Source: Desulfuromonadaceae bacterium (GTDB taxonomy: Bacteria; Desulfobacterota; Desulfuromonadia; Geobacterales; Pseudopelobacteraceae). Taken from it: DNA of 64,000 nucleotides. The notes beneath the pieces were generated by a model that had not been told where the DNA came from, ran no database searches, and was given only the letters and a program-made list of their open reading frames with translations. Numbering within the stretch: position 1 is the first letter of the stretch; each line of letters begins with the position of its first letter. A program made the position numbers and the translations under genes. The stretch covers positions 1 to 64,000 of the forward strand of contig JAQTXD010000013.1 in assembly GCA_028688955.1 (NCBI GenBank), given 5' to 3'. Shown piece after piece: positions 18,737 to 26,859 of this stretch.

Positions 18737-20332
18737 TTAAAACGTCGAGGTTGTGTATTTGCCGCGCATCCGGTTGCGCAGGTAGATGGCGGTGCTGCTG
18801 GCAACGATGACAATAGCCAGAAGCAGCATGGTGGTGACAAAGACCATCGGCTTGGCCGCTTCTACGTTGGGTGATTGAAAGCCGACGTCGTAAATGTGAA
18901 AGCCGAGGTGCATGAATTTCCGATCCATGTGAAAGAACGGGAAGGTCGTGTCAAAGGGGAGAGTCGGTGCCAGCTTGACCACACCGACGATCATCAGCGG
19001 CGCTACTTCACCGGCGGCGCGCGCCATGGAGAGTATCAGCCCGGTCATGATGCCGGGGGTTGCCATGGGGAGCAGGATTTTGGACAAGGTCTGAAATTTG
19101 GTGGCTCCCAGTGCCAGTGAGCCTTCACGGATACCTTTCGGTATGGATGCCAGCGATTCTTCGGTGGCGACGATGACGACCGGGACGGTGAGAAGCGCCA
19201 GCGTCAGACTCGACCAGAGGATGCCGCCGGTGCCGAACGTTGGGGTCGGCAGTCGTTCCGGGAAGAAGAGGCTGTCAATGCTGCCGCCGATGCCGTAGAC
19301 GAAGAAGCCAAGTCCAAAGACGCCATAAACGATGGAGGGGACACCGGCGAGGTTGTTGACGGCGATGCGCACCATGCGGGTCATCAGGCCGTCACGGGCA
19401 TACTCTCGCAGGTAGATGGCGGCAATGACGCCAAAGGGGAGCGAGAAGACACTCATCAGCAGCACCATCATCACGGTGCCGAATATGGCCGGAAAGAGCC
19501 CCCCTTCGGTATTGGATTCGCGCGGGTCGTCCATCAGCAGTTCGCGGACCCGTTCAAGGTACGCTGCGCATTTGGCGAGAAAGGTCATACTGTTGGGATG
19601 CTGCAGGGTGATGATTTCCGTGAGGGGGATGTCTTTGCTGCCGCCGCCGGCATCGGTGAATTGAGCGGTGATCTGGTTGATAGCGGCCATGGCCGCCGAT
19701 GATTTTTCATTCAGCTGAGAGAACTCCGCCATGGTTTTTTCACGAAATGCAGTCAGTTCAGTTATTTCAGCGGCGTTTTTGTCTTTATTGCGGTATTCGA
19801 GTTTAAGCAGTCTCAGCCTGACTCTCTCGGCGGTGGTGTTCAGGTCGGACATTTGCTGTTTCAGTTTACGGGTATCGTCCAGCTTACCCGCAACAAGCTT
19901 CAATCCCTGCTGCAGTTTTTCATAGGGTGTGGCTCCGCCCAGGGTAATCCCCTCGGACGTCACGCCGGTCAGAAAACCGAAATAGTTGCCGTTCTCACGA
20001 CGTTCCAGTAATACCGCATCCTGCGGCAGGCTGCGCGACGCAATTTCCTTATCATCTACCCAACGGAAATCCTGGCCATAGACGTCACGGTTGCCAACCT
20101 TCAGTTGGAATCGGTGGATACCGCTGATGGGGTTTTTCTCCTGCTGCATTACCTGACCGAGTGCGGACGTGCCGTCCTTCAGTTCAAATTTGACGAGTTC
20201 CCGCGGCCAGAAGTAGCCGAGGCCATTGGACATGACAACCCCGATCAGCGTCAGGCTCATGACCAGGATGATTGCCAGGGCAGCGCCAGTGGCCAGTACA
20301 TAGGGTTCGCCGGTTTTCCAGAACTTTTTCAT
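18737..20332 (-). CDS. pstA: Phosphate ABC transporter permease PstA (long form)
   Basis: 531 residues, far longer than the roughly 300 of E. coli PstA. The extra part is a periplasmic region of about 200 residues between TM1 (about 13-35) and the rest, with a predicted coiled coil around the [20 protein letters not shown] stretch. The C-terminal 280 residues are a standard permease: the EAA-like loop [20 protein letters not shown] and [15 protein letters not shown]. The ATG at 20332 encodes MKKFWKTG. Long PstA forms occur in several Gram-negative groups. The role of the extension is unknown. Confidence 0.93.
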   Translation of the reverse strand: MKKFWKTGEPYVLATGAALAIILVMSLTLIGVVMSNGLGYFWPRELVKFELKDGTSALGQVMQQEKNPISGIHRFQLKVGNRDVYGQDFRWVDDKEIASRSLPQDAVLLERRENGNYFGFLTGVTSEGITLGGATPYEKLQQGLKLVAGKLDDTRKLKQQMSDLNTTAERVRLRLLKLEYRNKDKNAAEITELTAFREKTMAEFSQLNEKSSAAMAAINQITAQFTDAGGGSKDIPLTEIITLQHPNSMTFLAKCAAYLERVRELLMDDPRESNTEGGLFPAIFGTVMMVLLMSVFSLPFGVIAAIYLREYARDGLMTRMVRIAVNNLAGVPSIVYGVFGLGFFVYGIGGSIDSLFFPERLPTPTFGTGGILWSSLTLALLTVPVVIVATEESLASIPKGIREGSLALGATKFQTLSKILLPMATPGIMTGLILSMARAAGEVAPLMIVGVVKLAPTLPFDTTFPFFHMDRKFMHLGFHIYDVGFQSPNVEAAKPMVFVTTMLLLAIVIVASSTAIYLRNRMRGKYTTSTF

Positions 20333-20363
20333 AGTAAATGAGCCTTTTACGCCAGAAGCATGT

Positions 20364-20480
20364 AATAACACGGAGTAGCGAAGCAACGGAGAAAATCCAA
20401 ACTAAAGGCTTCTGATTTACCCCGAAGACGTTACATCTATACTGCATGGTGTTCTCCGTATCACCGTTGCTCCGTGCTAT
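20364..20480. repeat. Fold-back repeat between pstC and pstA
   Basis: Two 29-base arms, at about 20364-20392 and 20452-20480, are inverted copies of each other, matching at 22 of 29 positions by eye. Their ends are strongest (CACGGAG and CGGAGAA). The 59-base centre is unrelated to the arms. It looks like a REP-pair or small non-autonomous repeat, or a transcribed hairpin between pstC and pstA. No second copy was found in this window. Confidence 0.55.
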
Positions 20481-20488
20481 ATCCAGGA

Positions 20489-22717
20489 TTAATACCTTCC
20501 GTATTTTTTTCGGAAGCGTTGCCGCAGGGCTTCTGCAACCGTGTTGATGATAAAGGTGAAGATGAACAACAATACTGCCGAGAGGAACAGCACCCGGTAG
20601 AGCGAGCTGTTGAACGGCGCTTCCGGGATCTCCACGGCAATGTTGGCCGAGAGGGAGCGAAGGCCGTTAAAGAGGCTCCAGCTCAAAATAGGCGTGTTGC
20701 CGGTGGCCATCAGCACGATCATGGTCTCGCCGATGGCACGACCGAAGCCGATCATTACTGCCGAGAAGACGCCAGGCAGTGCCGAGGGGAGCACCACCCG
20801 CCAGGCGGTCTGCCACCGGCTGGCACCGAGGGCCAGCGAGGCGGCGGTAAGGTTGCGCGGTACGTTGGAGATGGCGTCTTCGGCAATGGTGAAGATGATC
20901 GGTATGACCGCAAAGCCGAGGGCGATGGCGATGATGATACTGTTGCGCTGGTCGTAGCGGACACCCAGAGCGCTGAAGAGCCATTGCTTGAAGTCGCCGC
21001 CGAAGAGGTTTGCTTCGGCGAGGCCACTGAGGAGAAGCGCCAGGTAGATTCCGATGATGACAACGGGGATCATGGCGATGAATTCATGGCCTCTGGTGAT
21101 CCTCTGCAGCAGGGATGCTGTTTTGATCCGCTTCCAGAAGAAGATGGTAACCAGCAGCAGTGCCGGTACGACAAATAAGCTGAAGAATACCGTCAGGATG
21201 CTTTTATCGACAAGCGGCGCAAGCCAGAGACCGGCCAGAAAGCCGATTACGACGGAGGGGATGGCGGCCATGATTTCCACAACCGGTTTGACGCGTCCTT
21301 TCAGCTTCGGTGCCATGAACTGGCTGGTGTAGAGGGCGGCCAACAGCGCCAGAGGTACCGCAAATACCATGGCACAGATGGTCGCCTTGATTGTGCCGAA
21401 AATCAGCGGCACGAGGCTCAGTTTCGGTTCGAAATCGTCGTTTGCGGCCGAGGACTGCCAGGCGTATTCCGGTTTGTCATACCCTTCGTACCAGACTTTG
21501 CCAAAGAGGGTGCCGAAGGAGATTTCCGGGTGGGGAATGTCCATTTTCCAGATGGTCAGGGTGTGGTTGTATTCCACAGCGGCCAGCGTGTTGCCCAGGG
21601 GAGAAAGGGCCGCGTGGGTGATCGGGGTGCCGGTAGTGATGGAGAGCAGGTTACGCTCCGAGGTCATGTGGTCGGCGTGGATTTCACCGGCATCAATTGA
21701 AAAAATGGTTTTGTTGCGAGGGGACGGTATGATGAACGAAACGCTGCCTACGTTTGGGCGCAGCGTATGAATGCGGGTCAAACGGCGATCTTCGCCGCTG
21801 CCGGCAACTTTTACCGGGAACCAGGTTGTGAGATTCCCTTTGGCATCGCCGACAGCCACCGAGACATCTCCCATCACCAGCGCAAGAGACGTAATCGCCT
21901 GGTGATCTTCAGAGCCGGATACCGAATCAAGCAGACGGATCTGCCCCGGTTCGGAGATATCCCAGCGCAGCAGCATGCCGGTGTCGGTGCCGACATAGAG
22001 GTAGTGCCCCTTTGAGTCGACAGCGATGGCAGAGATTCGACCCGGCAAAGGCTCGCTGTATTCCGCATGGGTGTTGGTACGTTTTTCGTTACCGAGCAGG
22101 TCAGTTTCCACCAGTTGATGGCTTACCCGCAGAAGGTCTCCGGCAAGGCGGTCGACACGCACGGCACCCTTACCTTCGATCGGGCGGACAAATGACTGCA
22201 GGACTCCGGGGGATGCGGTAAATGACAGGTCATCTTGAGACGTGACGTCGCTGCTGATGGATGTCGTACCGTCAATATTTTTCACGGAAGCAAGGGCAAC
22301 CAGAACAGAACTGGTTGCACCGTTGTCCCAGAGCAGGTTATAGGTCGACTTGCCAAAACTTTCTGCTGATACTACGCGGGAAGCACCTGCGGGGAGAGAA
22401 GGAACTTTGATACTCGCAGAGATTGAGCCATCAGCAACCTTCAGAAAATGAAAGATGCCACTGTCATCGAGGACAAATGCTCCCTTCTGACTTTCTTCAA
22501 CACCGACGGCCAGAAAAGTGCTCGCAGAAATTTCGTCCGGCAGTTTCATTGTGGCGGCAGTTGTCGCAGAGGCCGGGTAAAAGAGCGGCACGGCAACCCG
22601 GGATATCATAACCAGTATCCATACGACGGATACGATAACAAGAATTCCGCCGACCCGGATCAGCAGTTCAGCAAGACGGTCGTTCCGTCGGGATTTGTCA
22701 ATACTATTTTTCTTCAT
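20489..22717 (-). CDS. pstC: Phosphate ABC transporter permease PstC (long form)
   Basis: 742 residues against about 320 for E. coli PstC. After TM1 (about 25-47) comes a periplasmic insertion of about 400 residues with WD40/beta-propeller-like repeats (HYLYVGTDTGMLLRWDI; SVAVGDAKGNLTTWFPV; NTLAAVEYNHTLTIWKM). The permease core follows, with EAA loop NLTAASLALGASRWQTAWRVVLP and GRAIGETMIVLMATGN. I place the start at the ATG at 22717 (MKKNSIDKS). A TTG at 22738 has the only good Shine-Dalgarno sequence, but it sits in the T-run of the pstS terminator hairpin. Confidence 0.92.
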   Translation of the reverse strand: MKKNSIDKSRRNDRLAELLIRVGGILVIVSVVWILVMISRVAVPLFYPASATTAATMKLPDEISASTFLAVGVEESQKGAFVLDDSGIFHFLKVADGSISASIKVPSLPAGASRVVSAESFGKSTYNLLWDNGATSSVLVALASVKNIDGTTSISSDVTSQDDLSFTASPGVLQSFVRPIEGKGAVRVDRLAGDLLRVSHQLVETDLLGNEKRTNTHAEYSEPLPGRISAIAVDSKGHYLYVGTDTGMLLRWDISEPGQIRLLDSVSGSEDHQAITSLALVMGDVSVAVGDAKGNLTTWFPVKVAGSGEDRRLTRIHTLRPNVGSVSFIIPSPRNKTIFSIDAGEIHADHMTSERNLLSITTGTPITHAALSPLGNTLAAVEYNHTLTIWKMDIPHPEISFGTLFGKVWYEGYDKPEYAWQSSAANDDFEPKLSLVPLIFGTIKATICAMVFAVPLALLAALYTSQFMAPKLKGRVKPVVEIMAAIPSVVIGFLAGLWLAPLVDKSILTVFFSLFVVPALLLVTIFFWKRIKTASLLQRITRGHEFIAMIPVVIIGIYLALLLSGLAEANLFGGDFKQWLFSALGVRYDQRNSIIIAIALGFAVIPIIFTIAEDAISNVPRNLTAASLALGASRWQTAWRVVLPSALPGVFSAVMIGFGRAIGETMIVLMATGNTPILSWSLFNGLRSLSANIAVEIPEAPFNSSLYRVLFLSAVLLFIFTFIINTVAEALRQRFRKKYGRY

Positions 22718-22736
22718 GAAAACCCGGGCACATATC

Positions 22737-22764
22737 AAAAAAATCCCCTCCCCGAAGGGAGGGG
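22737..22764 (-). terminator. UUCG-loop terminator/attenuator after pstS
   Basis: On the minus strand the RNA reads CCCCUCCC-UUCG-GGGAGGGG-A followed by seven U. The stem is a perfect 8 bp closed by a C(UUCG)G loop, one of the most stable tetraloops. It lies 32 bases after the pstS stop and would end most transcripts, giving more pstS than pstCAB-phoU mRNA. Its 3' arm (GGGAGGGG) is also the only ribosome-binding-like sequence before pstC. Confidence 0.85.
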
Positions 22765-22796
22765 TATTACAGGTGGAGCACTACCATTCGAAGCTG

Positions 22797-23762
22797 TTAC
22801 TTCAGCACCTTCAACTGGCTGTCAACAAGCTTTGCCGTCAGCGGATCATAGCCGTCTTTCACAACGACCTCCTGCCCTTCTTTCGAGAGTGCATAACGCA
22901 GGAACTCTTCCACAACTTTCGGTAACGGCTGGCCCGGTTTTTTGGCAACGTAGATGTAAAGCATGCGACTCATGGGATATGAACCGTTGAGCACATTCGT
23001 ATAAGTCGCTTCGGCGGCCTTGCTTCCTTCCTTTGCAGAAAGCGGTACTGCGCGTACACCTGACGTGGCATACCCTATACCGGAATAGCCGATAGCACCG
23101 ATATCCTTGGCAACACCTTCTACAACTGAAGCAGAACCTGGCTGTTCTTTAACCGAATTTTTGAAGTCGCCCTTGCCCAGAGCGTGCTCTTTGAAATATC
23201 CGTAGGTGCCGGATGCGGAGTTCCTGCCGTAGAGGCTGATCGGCATTGCGGCCAGTTTACCGGTCACACCCAGCTGTCCCCAGGTGGAAACATCGACGCC
23301 GCCACGTTTGTGGGTTTTTGAAAAGATTGCGTCGACTTTGTCCAGGGAGAGGCTCTTAATCGGGTTATCCTTGTTAACAAAAACCGCCAGCGAGTCAAGG
23401 GCTACGCCGATTTTAGTCGGTTTGAAACCATGCTTCTTTTCAAATGCTTCGATTTCCGAACTTTTCATTTCCCGTGACATTGGACCAAGCTGGGCGGTAC
23501 CGGCGATCAAAGCGGGAGGTGCTGTGCTGGATCCTTTGCCTTCAATTTGAAGATTTACGTTGGGGTATTTTTTTTTGAATCCTTCAGCCCAATAGGTCAT
23601 CAGATTGTTAAGGCTGTCAGAGCCGATGCTGTTGAGGTTACCGGCAACGCCGGCAGCAGGGGTATACCTTTTAATCTTGCCATCAACTGTTGTTTTTTCG
23701 GCATGGGCTGCAACGACGGTAGCCATCAGCAGCGCGGCGGTCAGAATAGATTTTTTAAACAT
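22797..23762 (-). CDS. pstS: Periplasmic phosphate-binding protein PstS
   Basis: A 321-residue substrate-binding protein. A Sec signal peptide (MFKKSILTAALLMATVVAAHA) is followed by the mature protein with phosphate-contact motifs: IGSDSLNNLM, GSSTAPPALIAGTAQLGPMSREM and GRNSASGTYGYFKE. AGGAGGAAG lies upstream of the ATG. It is preceded by a Pho box (23819-23836) and followed by a strong hairpin, so it is probably the most highly expressed gene of the operon under phosphate limitation. Confidence 0.96.
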   Translation of the reverse strand: MFKKSILTAALLMATVVAAHAEKTTVDGKIKRYTPAAGVAGNLNSIGSDSLNNLMTYWAEGFKKKYPNVNLQIEGKGSSTAPPALIAGTAQLGPMSREMKSSEIEAFEKKHGFKPTKIGVALDSLAVFVNKDNPIKSLSLDKVDAIFSKTHKRGGVDVSTWGQLGVTGKLAAMPISLYGRNSASGTYGYFKEHALGKGDFKNSVKEQPGSASVVEGVAKDIGAIGYSGIGYATSGVRAVPLSAKEGSKAAEATYTNVLNGSYPMSRMLYIYVAKKPGQPLPKVVEEFLRYALSKEGQEVVVKDGYDPLTAKLVDSQLKVLK

Positions 23763-23818
23763 GGTTTACTTCCTCCTGTATAGTTGTAACGAGTATGTGA
23801 TCAACCTACCACACTAAT

Positions 23819-23836
23819 GTTACAGACATGTTACAG
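23819..23836 (-). promoter_or_regulatory. Pho box upstream of pstS
   Basis: On the minus strand there are two exact CTGTAAC heptamers separated by ATGT, an 11-base period, 57 bases before the pstS start. This matches the PhoB-binding direct repeat known from other proteobacteria (consensus CTGTCAT-type). It supports PhoB activation of the transporter genes. Confidence 0.85.
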
Positions 23837-23868
23837 AGGGGAAACTTGTGGGTTAAATCTTCTTTCTC

Positions 23869-25626
23869 TCACGCCTTCCTCAAGGTAAAGGTAAATATCG
23901 AACCACATCCCGGCTCGCTTGTAACAGAAACAGTTCCACCATGGAGCTGTACAATATGTTTGACAATGGCAAGTCCGAGTCCAGTGCCCCCCTGTTCACG
24001 GGTTCTGGCCTCATCCACACGGTAAAAACGCTCAAAAATCCGCGGCAGATCCCTGAAGGGAATGCCGATCCCGGTATCCACGATTGAGACTTTGACAAAC
24101 TCACCGGCATCTTCCGTATGGAAGCGGATATTGCCACCGTCAGGCGTATATTTTATAGCATTCTCCAGCAGATTGAGCACGACCTGCTCAAGGCGTCCCT
24201 GATCTGCAGACACGAGCGGCAGGGGGGCATTCGCCGGTTCGGTTACTATGGTAATATTCTTTTGAACCGCCCTCTCCTGCAGCAGCATCCGGGCTTTGGC
24301 TATCGTCCCGGTAACATCGATCGCATTGAGTTCAACAAGCGCCTCTTTAGACTCGAGACTCGAGAGCGTCAGAACATCATTAACCAGATTGGTCAAGCGT
24401 TCTGCGTGGCTGGCGATAATTTCGACAAAACGGACGGCTCGCACCGGATCTGACTCCAAAGCACCGTCCAGCAAAGTTTCGGCATAGCCTTTAATGATTG
24501 TTACCGGCGTTCTCAACTCATGGGAGACATTGGCAACAAAGTCCCGACGCATATTCTCCGCCTTCTTCAGATCGGTAATATCATGAAATACCGCGACAAT
24601 CCCCTGCCGTTTCCCGTCAACATACAGTGGTCCCCAGTGTGTAAGGAGTGTACAATCACTCGGCTGCAGGGAAATTTCACGGACAAGCTCGTTCACGTCC
24701 GGTGCTTCAAGCTCACTGAAGGCTTTCAGCAGATCGGGGTGACGTGATACTTCCACCAGTTTTTTGCCTTCGGTATCCCCAACAATTGAAAACAGGCGGC
24801 GGAAGGCTGGATTAACGAGAGTTATGACTCCATCCGGGGCGGTAACCATAACCCCTTCTCCCATACTGTTCAATATCGTGTCGAGACGCTGTTTTTCTGT
24901 TGATATCCGGTGTACCTGTTCTTCGATCCGCTCCGACATGTCATTAAGCACACTTGCCAGTGTACCGATCTCATCATGGGAGACCACCGAAATTCTGGTT
25001 TTACCTCCCCCATGACCTATACGGGCTGCGGCTTCAGCCATATCTCGCAGCGGCCGAGTGGTGAGATTGGATATTGCATAACTGAACAGCAGTGCGATCA
25101 CTATAGTTAACAGGGTTGCCCCGCCAACGACCCCGTGCAGTGAATGTCTCGCTGAAGCAAGATACTCCAGCGGCATGGCAAGGCGGATAATACCGCCTCC
25201 AGCTCCATCACCATACTTAACGGCAGAGTACAGCATTGACACTCGCAGGGTTTCTGAATAGCGAATCACGCTGCCGCTGCCACCCTTGAGAGCTTCCTGC
25301 ACCTCCGGGCGATGCAGATGGTTTTCCAGTTGTGACAAGCGCGCCGGACCCACATCTGAATCCCCGATAACTGTGCCGTCCGGTGCAATCAACGTAACGC
25401 GCGCCTTCGTAACGGTGCCAATTGATTCCGCAAGCTGTTGAGGCGCCGTGGTTCGCTTGTCACTGATCACAAGCAGACGGGCCAACTGTATCTGGCTTGT
25501 CAGGTTGGTTCGACTCTCATCTATCATCCCCTGTTGAAGGGTATGGCTGAAATAGAGGTAGAAGCTTCCCGTTATCAATACAATCAGAAAGACATATGAC
25601 AGCAGCAGCTTTGTTTTGAATCCCAT
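23869..25626 (-). CDS. phoR: Phosphate regulon sensor histidine kinase PhoR
   Basis: A 585-residue membrane kinase. TM1 is about 7-28, followed by a periplasmic/extracytoplasmic sensor loop, TM2 (about 160-182), HAMP (about 185-240), PAS (about 250-350, FDTILNSMGEGVMVTAPDG-like) and HisKA with His369 in NVSHELRTPVT. The ATPase has N-box NLLENAIKYTPDGG, DTGIGIPFRDLPRIFERFYR and GGTGLGLAIVKHIV. It starts two bases after phoB, in one operon. The long N-terminal region differs from short E. coli PhoR but is usual in this lineage. It acts with PhoB and receives input from PstSCAB/PhoU. Confidence 0.92.
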   Translation of the reverse strand: MGFKTKLLLSYVFLIVLITGSFYLYFSHTLQQGMIDESRTNLTSQIQLARLLVISDKRTTAPQQLAESIGTVTKARVTLIAPDGTVIGDSDVGPARLSQLENHLHRPEVQEALKGGSGSVIRYSETLRVSMLYSAVKYGDGAGGGIIRLAMPLEYLASARHSLHGVVGGATLLTIVIALLFSYAISNLTTRPLRDMAEAAARIGHGGGKTRISVVSHDEIGTLASVLNDMSERIEEQVHRISTEKQRLDTILNSMGEGVMVTAPDGVITLVNPAFRRLFSIVGDTEGKKLVEVSRHPDLLKAFSELEAPDVNELVREISLQPSDCTLLTHWGPLYVDGKRQGIVAVFHDITDLKKAENMRRDFVANVSHELRTPVTIIKGYAETLLDGALESDPVRAVRFVEIIASHAERLTNLVNDVLTLSSLESKEALVELNAIDVTGTIAKARMLLQERAVQKNITIVTEPANAPLPLVSADQGRLEQVVLNLLENAIKYTPDGGNIRFHTEDAGEFVKVSIVDTGIGIPFRDLPRIFERFYRVDEARTREQGGTGLGLAIVKHIVQLHGGTVSVTSEPGCGSIFTFTLRKA

Positions 25627-25628
25627 AA

Positions 25629-26312
25629 TTACACCTCTATTTTATAGCCGAAGCCGCGTACGGTCTTGATGATATCACCCGGCACACCCAGCTTGCTGCG
25701 CAATCGGGTAACATGGGTGTCCACAGTCCTGGTATCCCCGGCATTGTTGTAACTCCATACATTCTGCAACAGTTTTTCCCGACTGTGCACCCGGCCCTTT
25801 TGTTCAGCCAGGTAAAGCAGCAGCTTGAATTCGGTGCTGGTCAATTCAACTTCTAGCCCGGCGCTTGTAACGCTGTGGCGTTGTTTGTCTATGACGATAT
25901 CTCCGATGGAAAAAAGATCCGGGAGCGGTGCGAGCGCGTCAGGCTCAAAACGCCGCATGACCGCCTTTACCCGCAATGCCACCTCGCGCATGGAAAACGG
26001 CTTGACAATATAATCATCGGCTCCGACCTCAAAACCGACCACACGGTCAATCTCGTCGCCCTTTGCCGTAATCATGATTATCGGAATGTTGGCGGTACGC
26101 ACTTCTTTACGGAGCGCCTTACAGACCTCCGTCCCCAGCAGACCTGGCAGCATCAGGTCAAGCAGTATCAAATCAGGCGGATCCGCAAGTGCCCGCTCAA
26201 GACCCAGCCTGCCGTCATGGATACAGGTTGCGGCATACCCTTCCTTCTCAAGATTGAATGCCAGTAATTCTGCCAGATCTTTTTCGTCCTCGATAATCAA
26301 CACTTTTTTCAC
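25629..26312 (-). CDS. phoB: Phosphate regulon response regulator PhoB
   Basis: A 227-residue OmpR-type regulator. The receiver has acidic Glu8-Asp9, phospho-acceptor Asp52 (LLDLMLPG), Thr in MITAKG and Lys in IVKPFSMRE. The winged-helix output domain ends DTRTVDTHVTRLRSKLG...GFGYKIEV. It lies directly upstream of phoR and the pst genes, and a Pho box lies about 85 bases before its ATG, which suggests autoregulation. Confidence 0.94.
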   Translation of the reverse strand: MKKVLIIEDEKDLAELLAFNLEKEGYAATCIHDGRLGLERALADPPDLILLDLMLPGLLGTEVCKALRKEVRTANIPIIMITAKGDEIDRVVGFEVGADDYIVKPFSMREVALRVKAVMRRFEPDALAPLPDLFSIGDIVIDKQRHSVTSAGLEVELTSTEFKLLLYLAEQKGRVHSREKLLQNVWSYNNAGDTRTVDTHVTRLRSKLGVPGDIIKTVRGFGYKIEV

Positions 26313-26395
26313 GGAGTACCCCGGCTCATTAGTTCGTCACTATTTTCACTATTTCATCGCAGCCAGCCCACTATCATCACTTGTACCATAGAATT

Positions 26396-26413
26396 GTTAC
26401 AAACACGTTACAG
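26396..26413 (-). promoter_or_regulatory. Pho box upstream of phoB
   Basis: Minus strand CTGTAAC-GTGT-TTGTAAC, with the same 11-base period as the pstS site. A TATGGT hexamer that could serve as -10 follows five bases later. It is consistent with PhoB activating its own operon. Confidence 0.78.
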
Positions 26414-26463
26414 ACAGATAGCATTTATGTAGAAATTTCATGCCGGTTGCGCCTTTTACCGCA

Positions 26464-26516
26464 CATGTTACATACACGTTATCCAACCTTCACACGAATG
26501 TAACAGCAGTTGTATA
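26464..26516. promoter_or_regulatory. Two further Pho-box-like repeats between phoB and the zinc-ribbon gene
   Basis: The minus strand (26464-26482) holds TAACGTG and TAACATG at an 11-base period. The plus strand (about 26498-26516) holds TGTAACA-GCAG-TTGTATA, again 11 bases apart and pointing toward the small gene at 26546. Both are degenerate compared with the sites before phoB and pstS, so binding is uncertain. Confidence 0.5.
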
Positions 26517-26545
26517 TAGTTGGTAAAAAATGAATGGAGAATAAA

Positions 26546-26689
26546 ATGAACAAACGAGTTCAAGAAGAGTATCACTTCTGGTACTGCGACTGGTGCGATT
26601 CCGAAAACCGGGTGCTGTGGGCGAAACTGCAGGATGGAGCTACCTGCGGAGCCTGCCACCGGCCGTTGAGAGTGGTGGTTGATCTCTGA
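26546..26689 (+). CDS. 47-residue zinc-ribbon-like protein
   Basis: A short open frame with ATGGAGAATAAA just before the ATG (GGAG six bases upstream). The protein begins MNKRVQEEYHFWYCDWCDSE. It has CxxC at Cys14/17 and CxxC at Cys34/37, the spacing of a minimal zinc ribbon, and ends LRVVVDL. It is convergent to glycogen phosphorylase and divergent from phoB, with a possible Pho box 30-50 bases upstream. The function is unknown. A single zinc-binding module could bind RNA, DNA or a protein partner. The start signal and paired CxxC make a real gene likely. Confidence 0.7.
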   Translation: MNKRVQEEYHFWYCDWCDSENRVLWAKLQDGATCGACHRPLRVVVDL

Positions 26690-26859
26690 CGCTGTTATCG
26701 TGGTATGCCAACGGGAGATGCATGGAAGTTTTGAGGCGTTCTATTCGTGAAAAGGGGTCACGCCACACTTTGGAGATTTTCCTCTGTGAACGCAACCCCC
26801 TGGAGTCAGGCCGACTCAGTACGGTGTGAAGATATCTGCAGCGGTACACAGGCCGGCAA

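Noticed and set aside
18715-18840. N-terminal 42-residue extension of PstB
   Set aside because: It overlaps the end of pstA and is not PstB-like. The ATG at 18714 gives the normal protein.
20474-21178. Plus-strand open frame of 234 codons opposite pstC
   Set aside because: Highly charged composition typical of an antisense frame in GC-rich coding DNA; pstC is certain.
26690-26859. Possible terminator or small RNA between the zinc-ribbon gene and glgP
   Set aside because: Only a short GAGTC/GACTC stem without a T-run was found, so no feature is supported.
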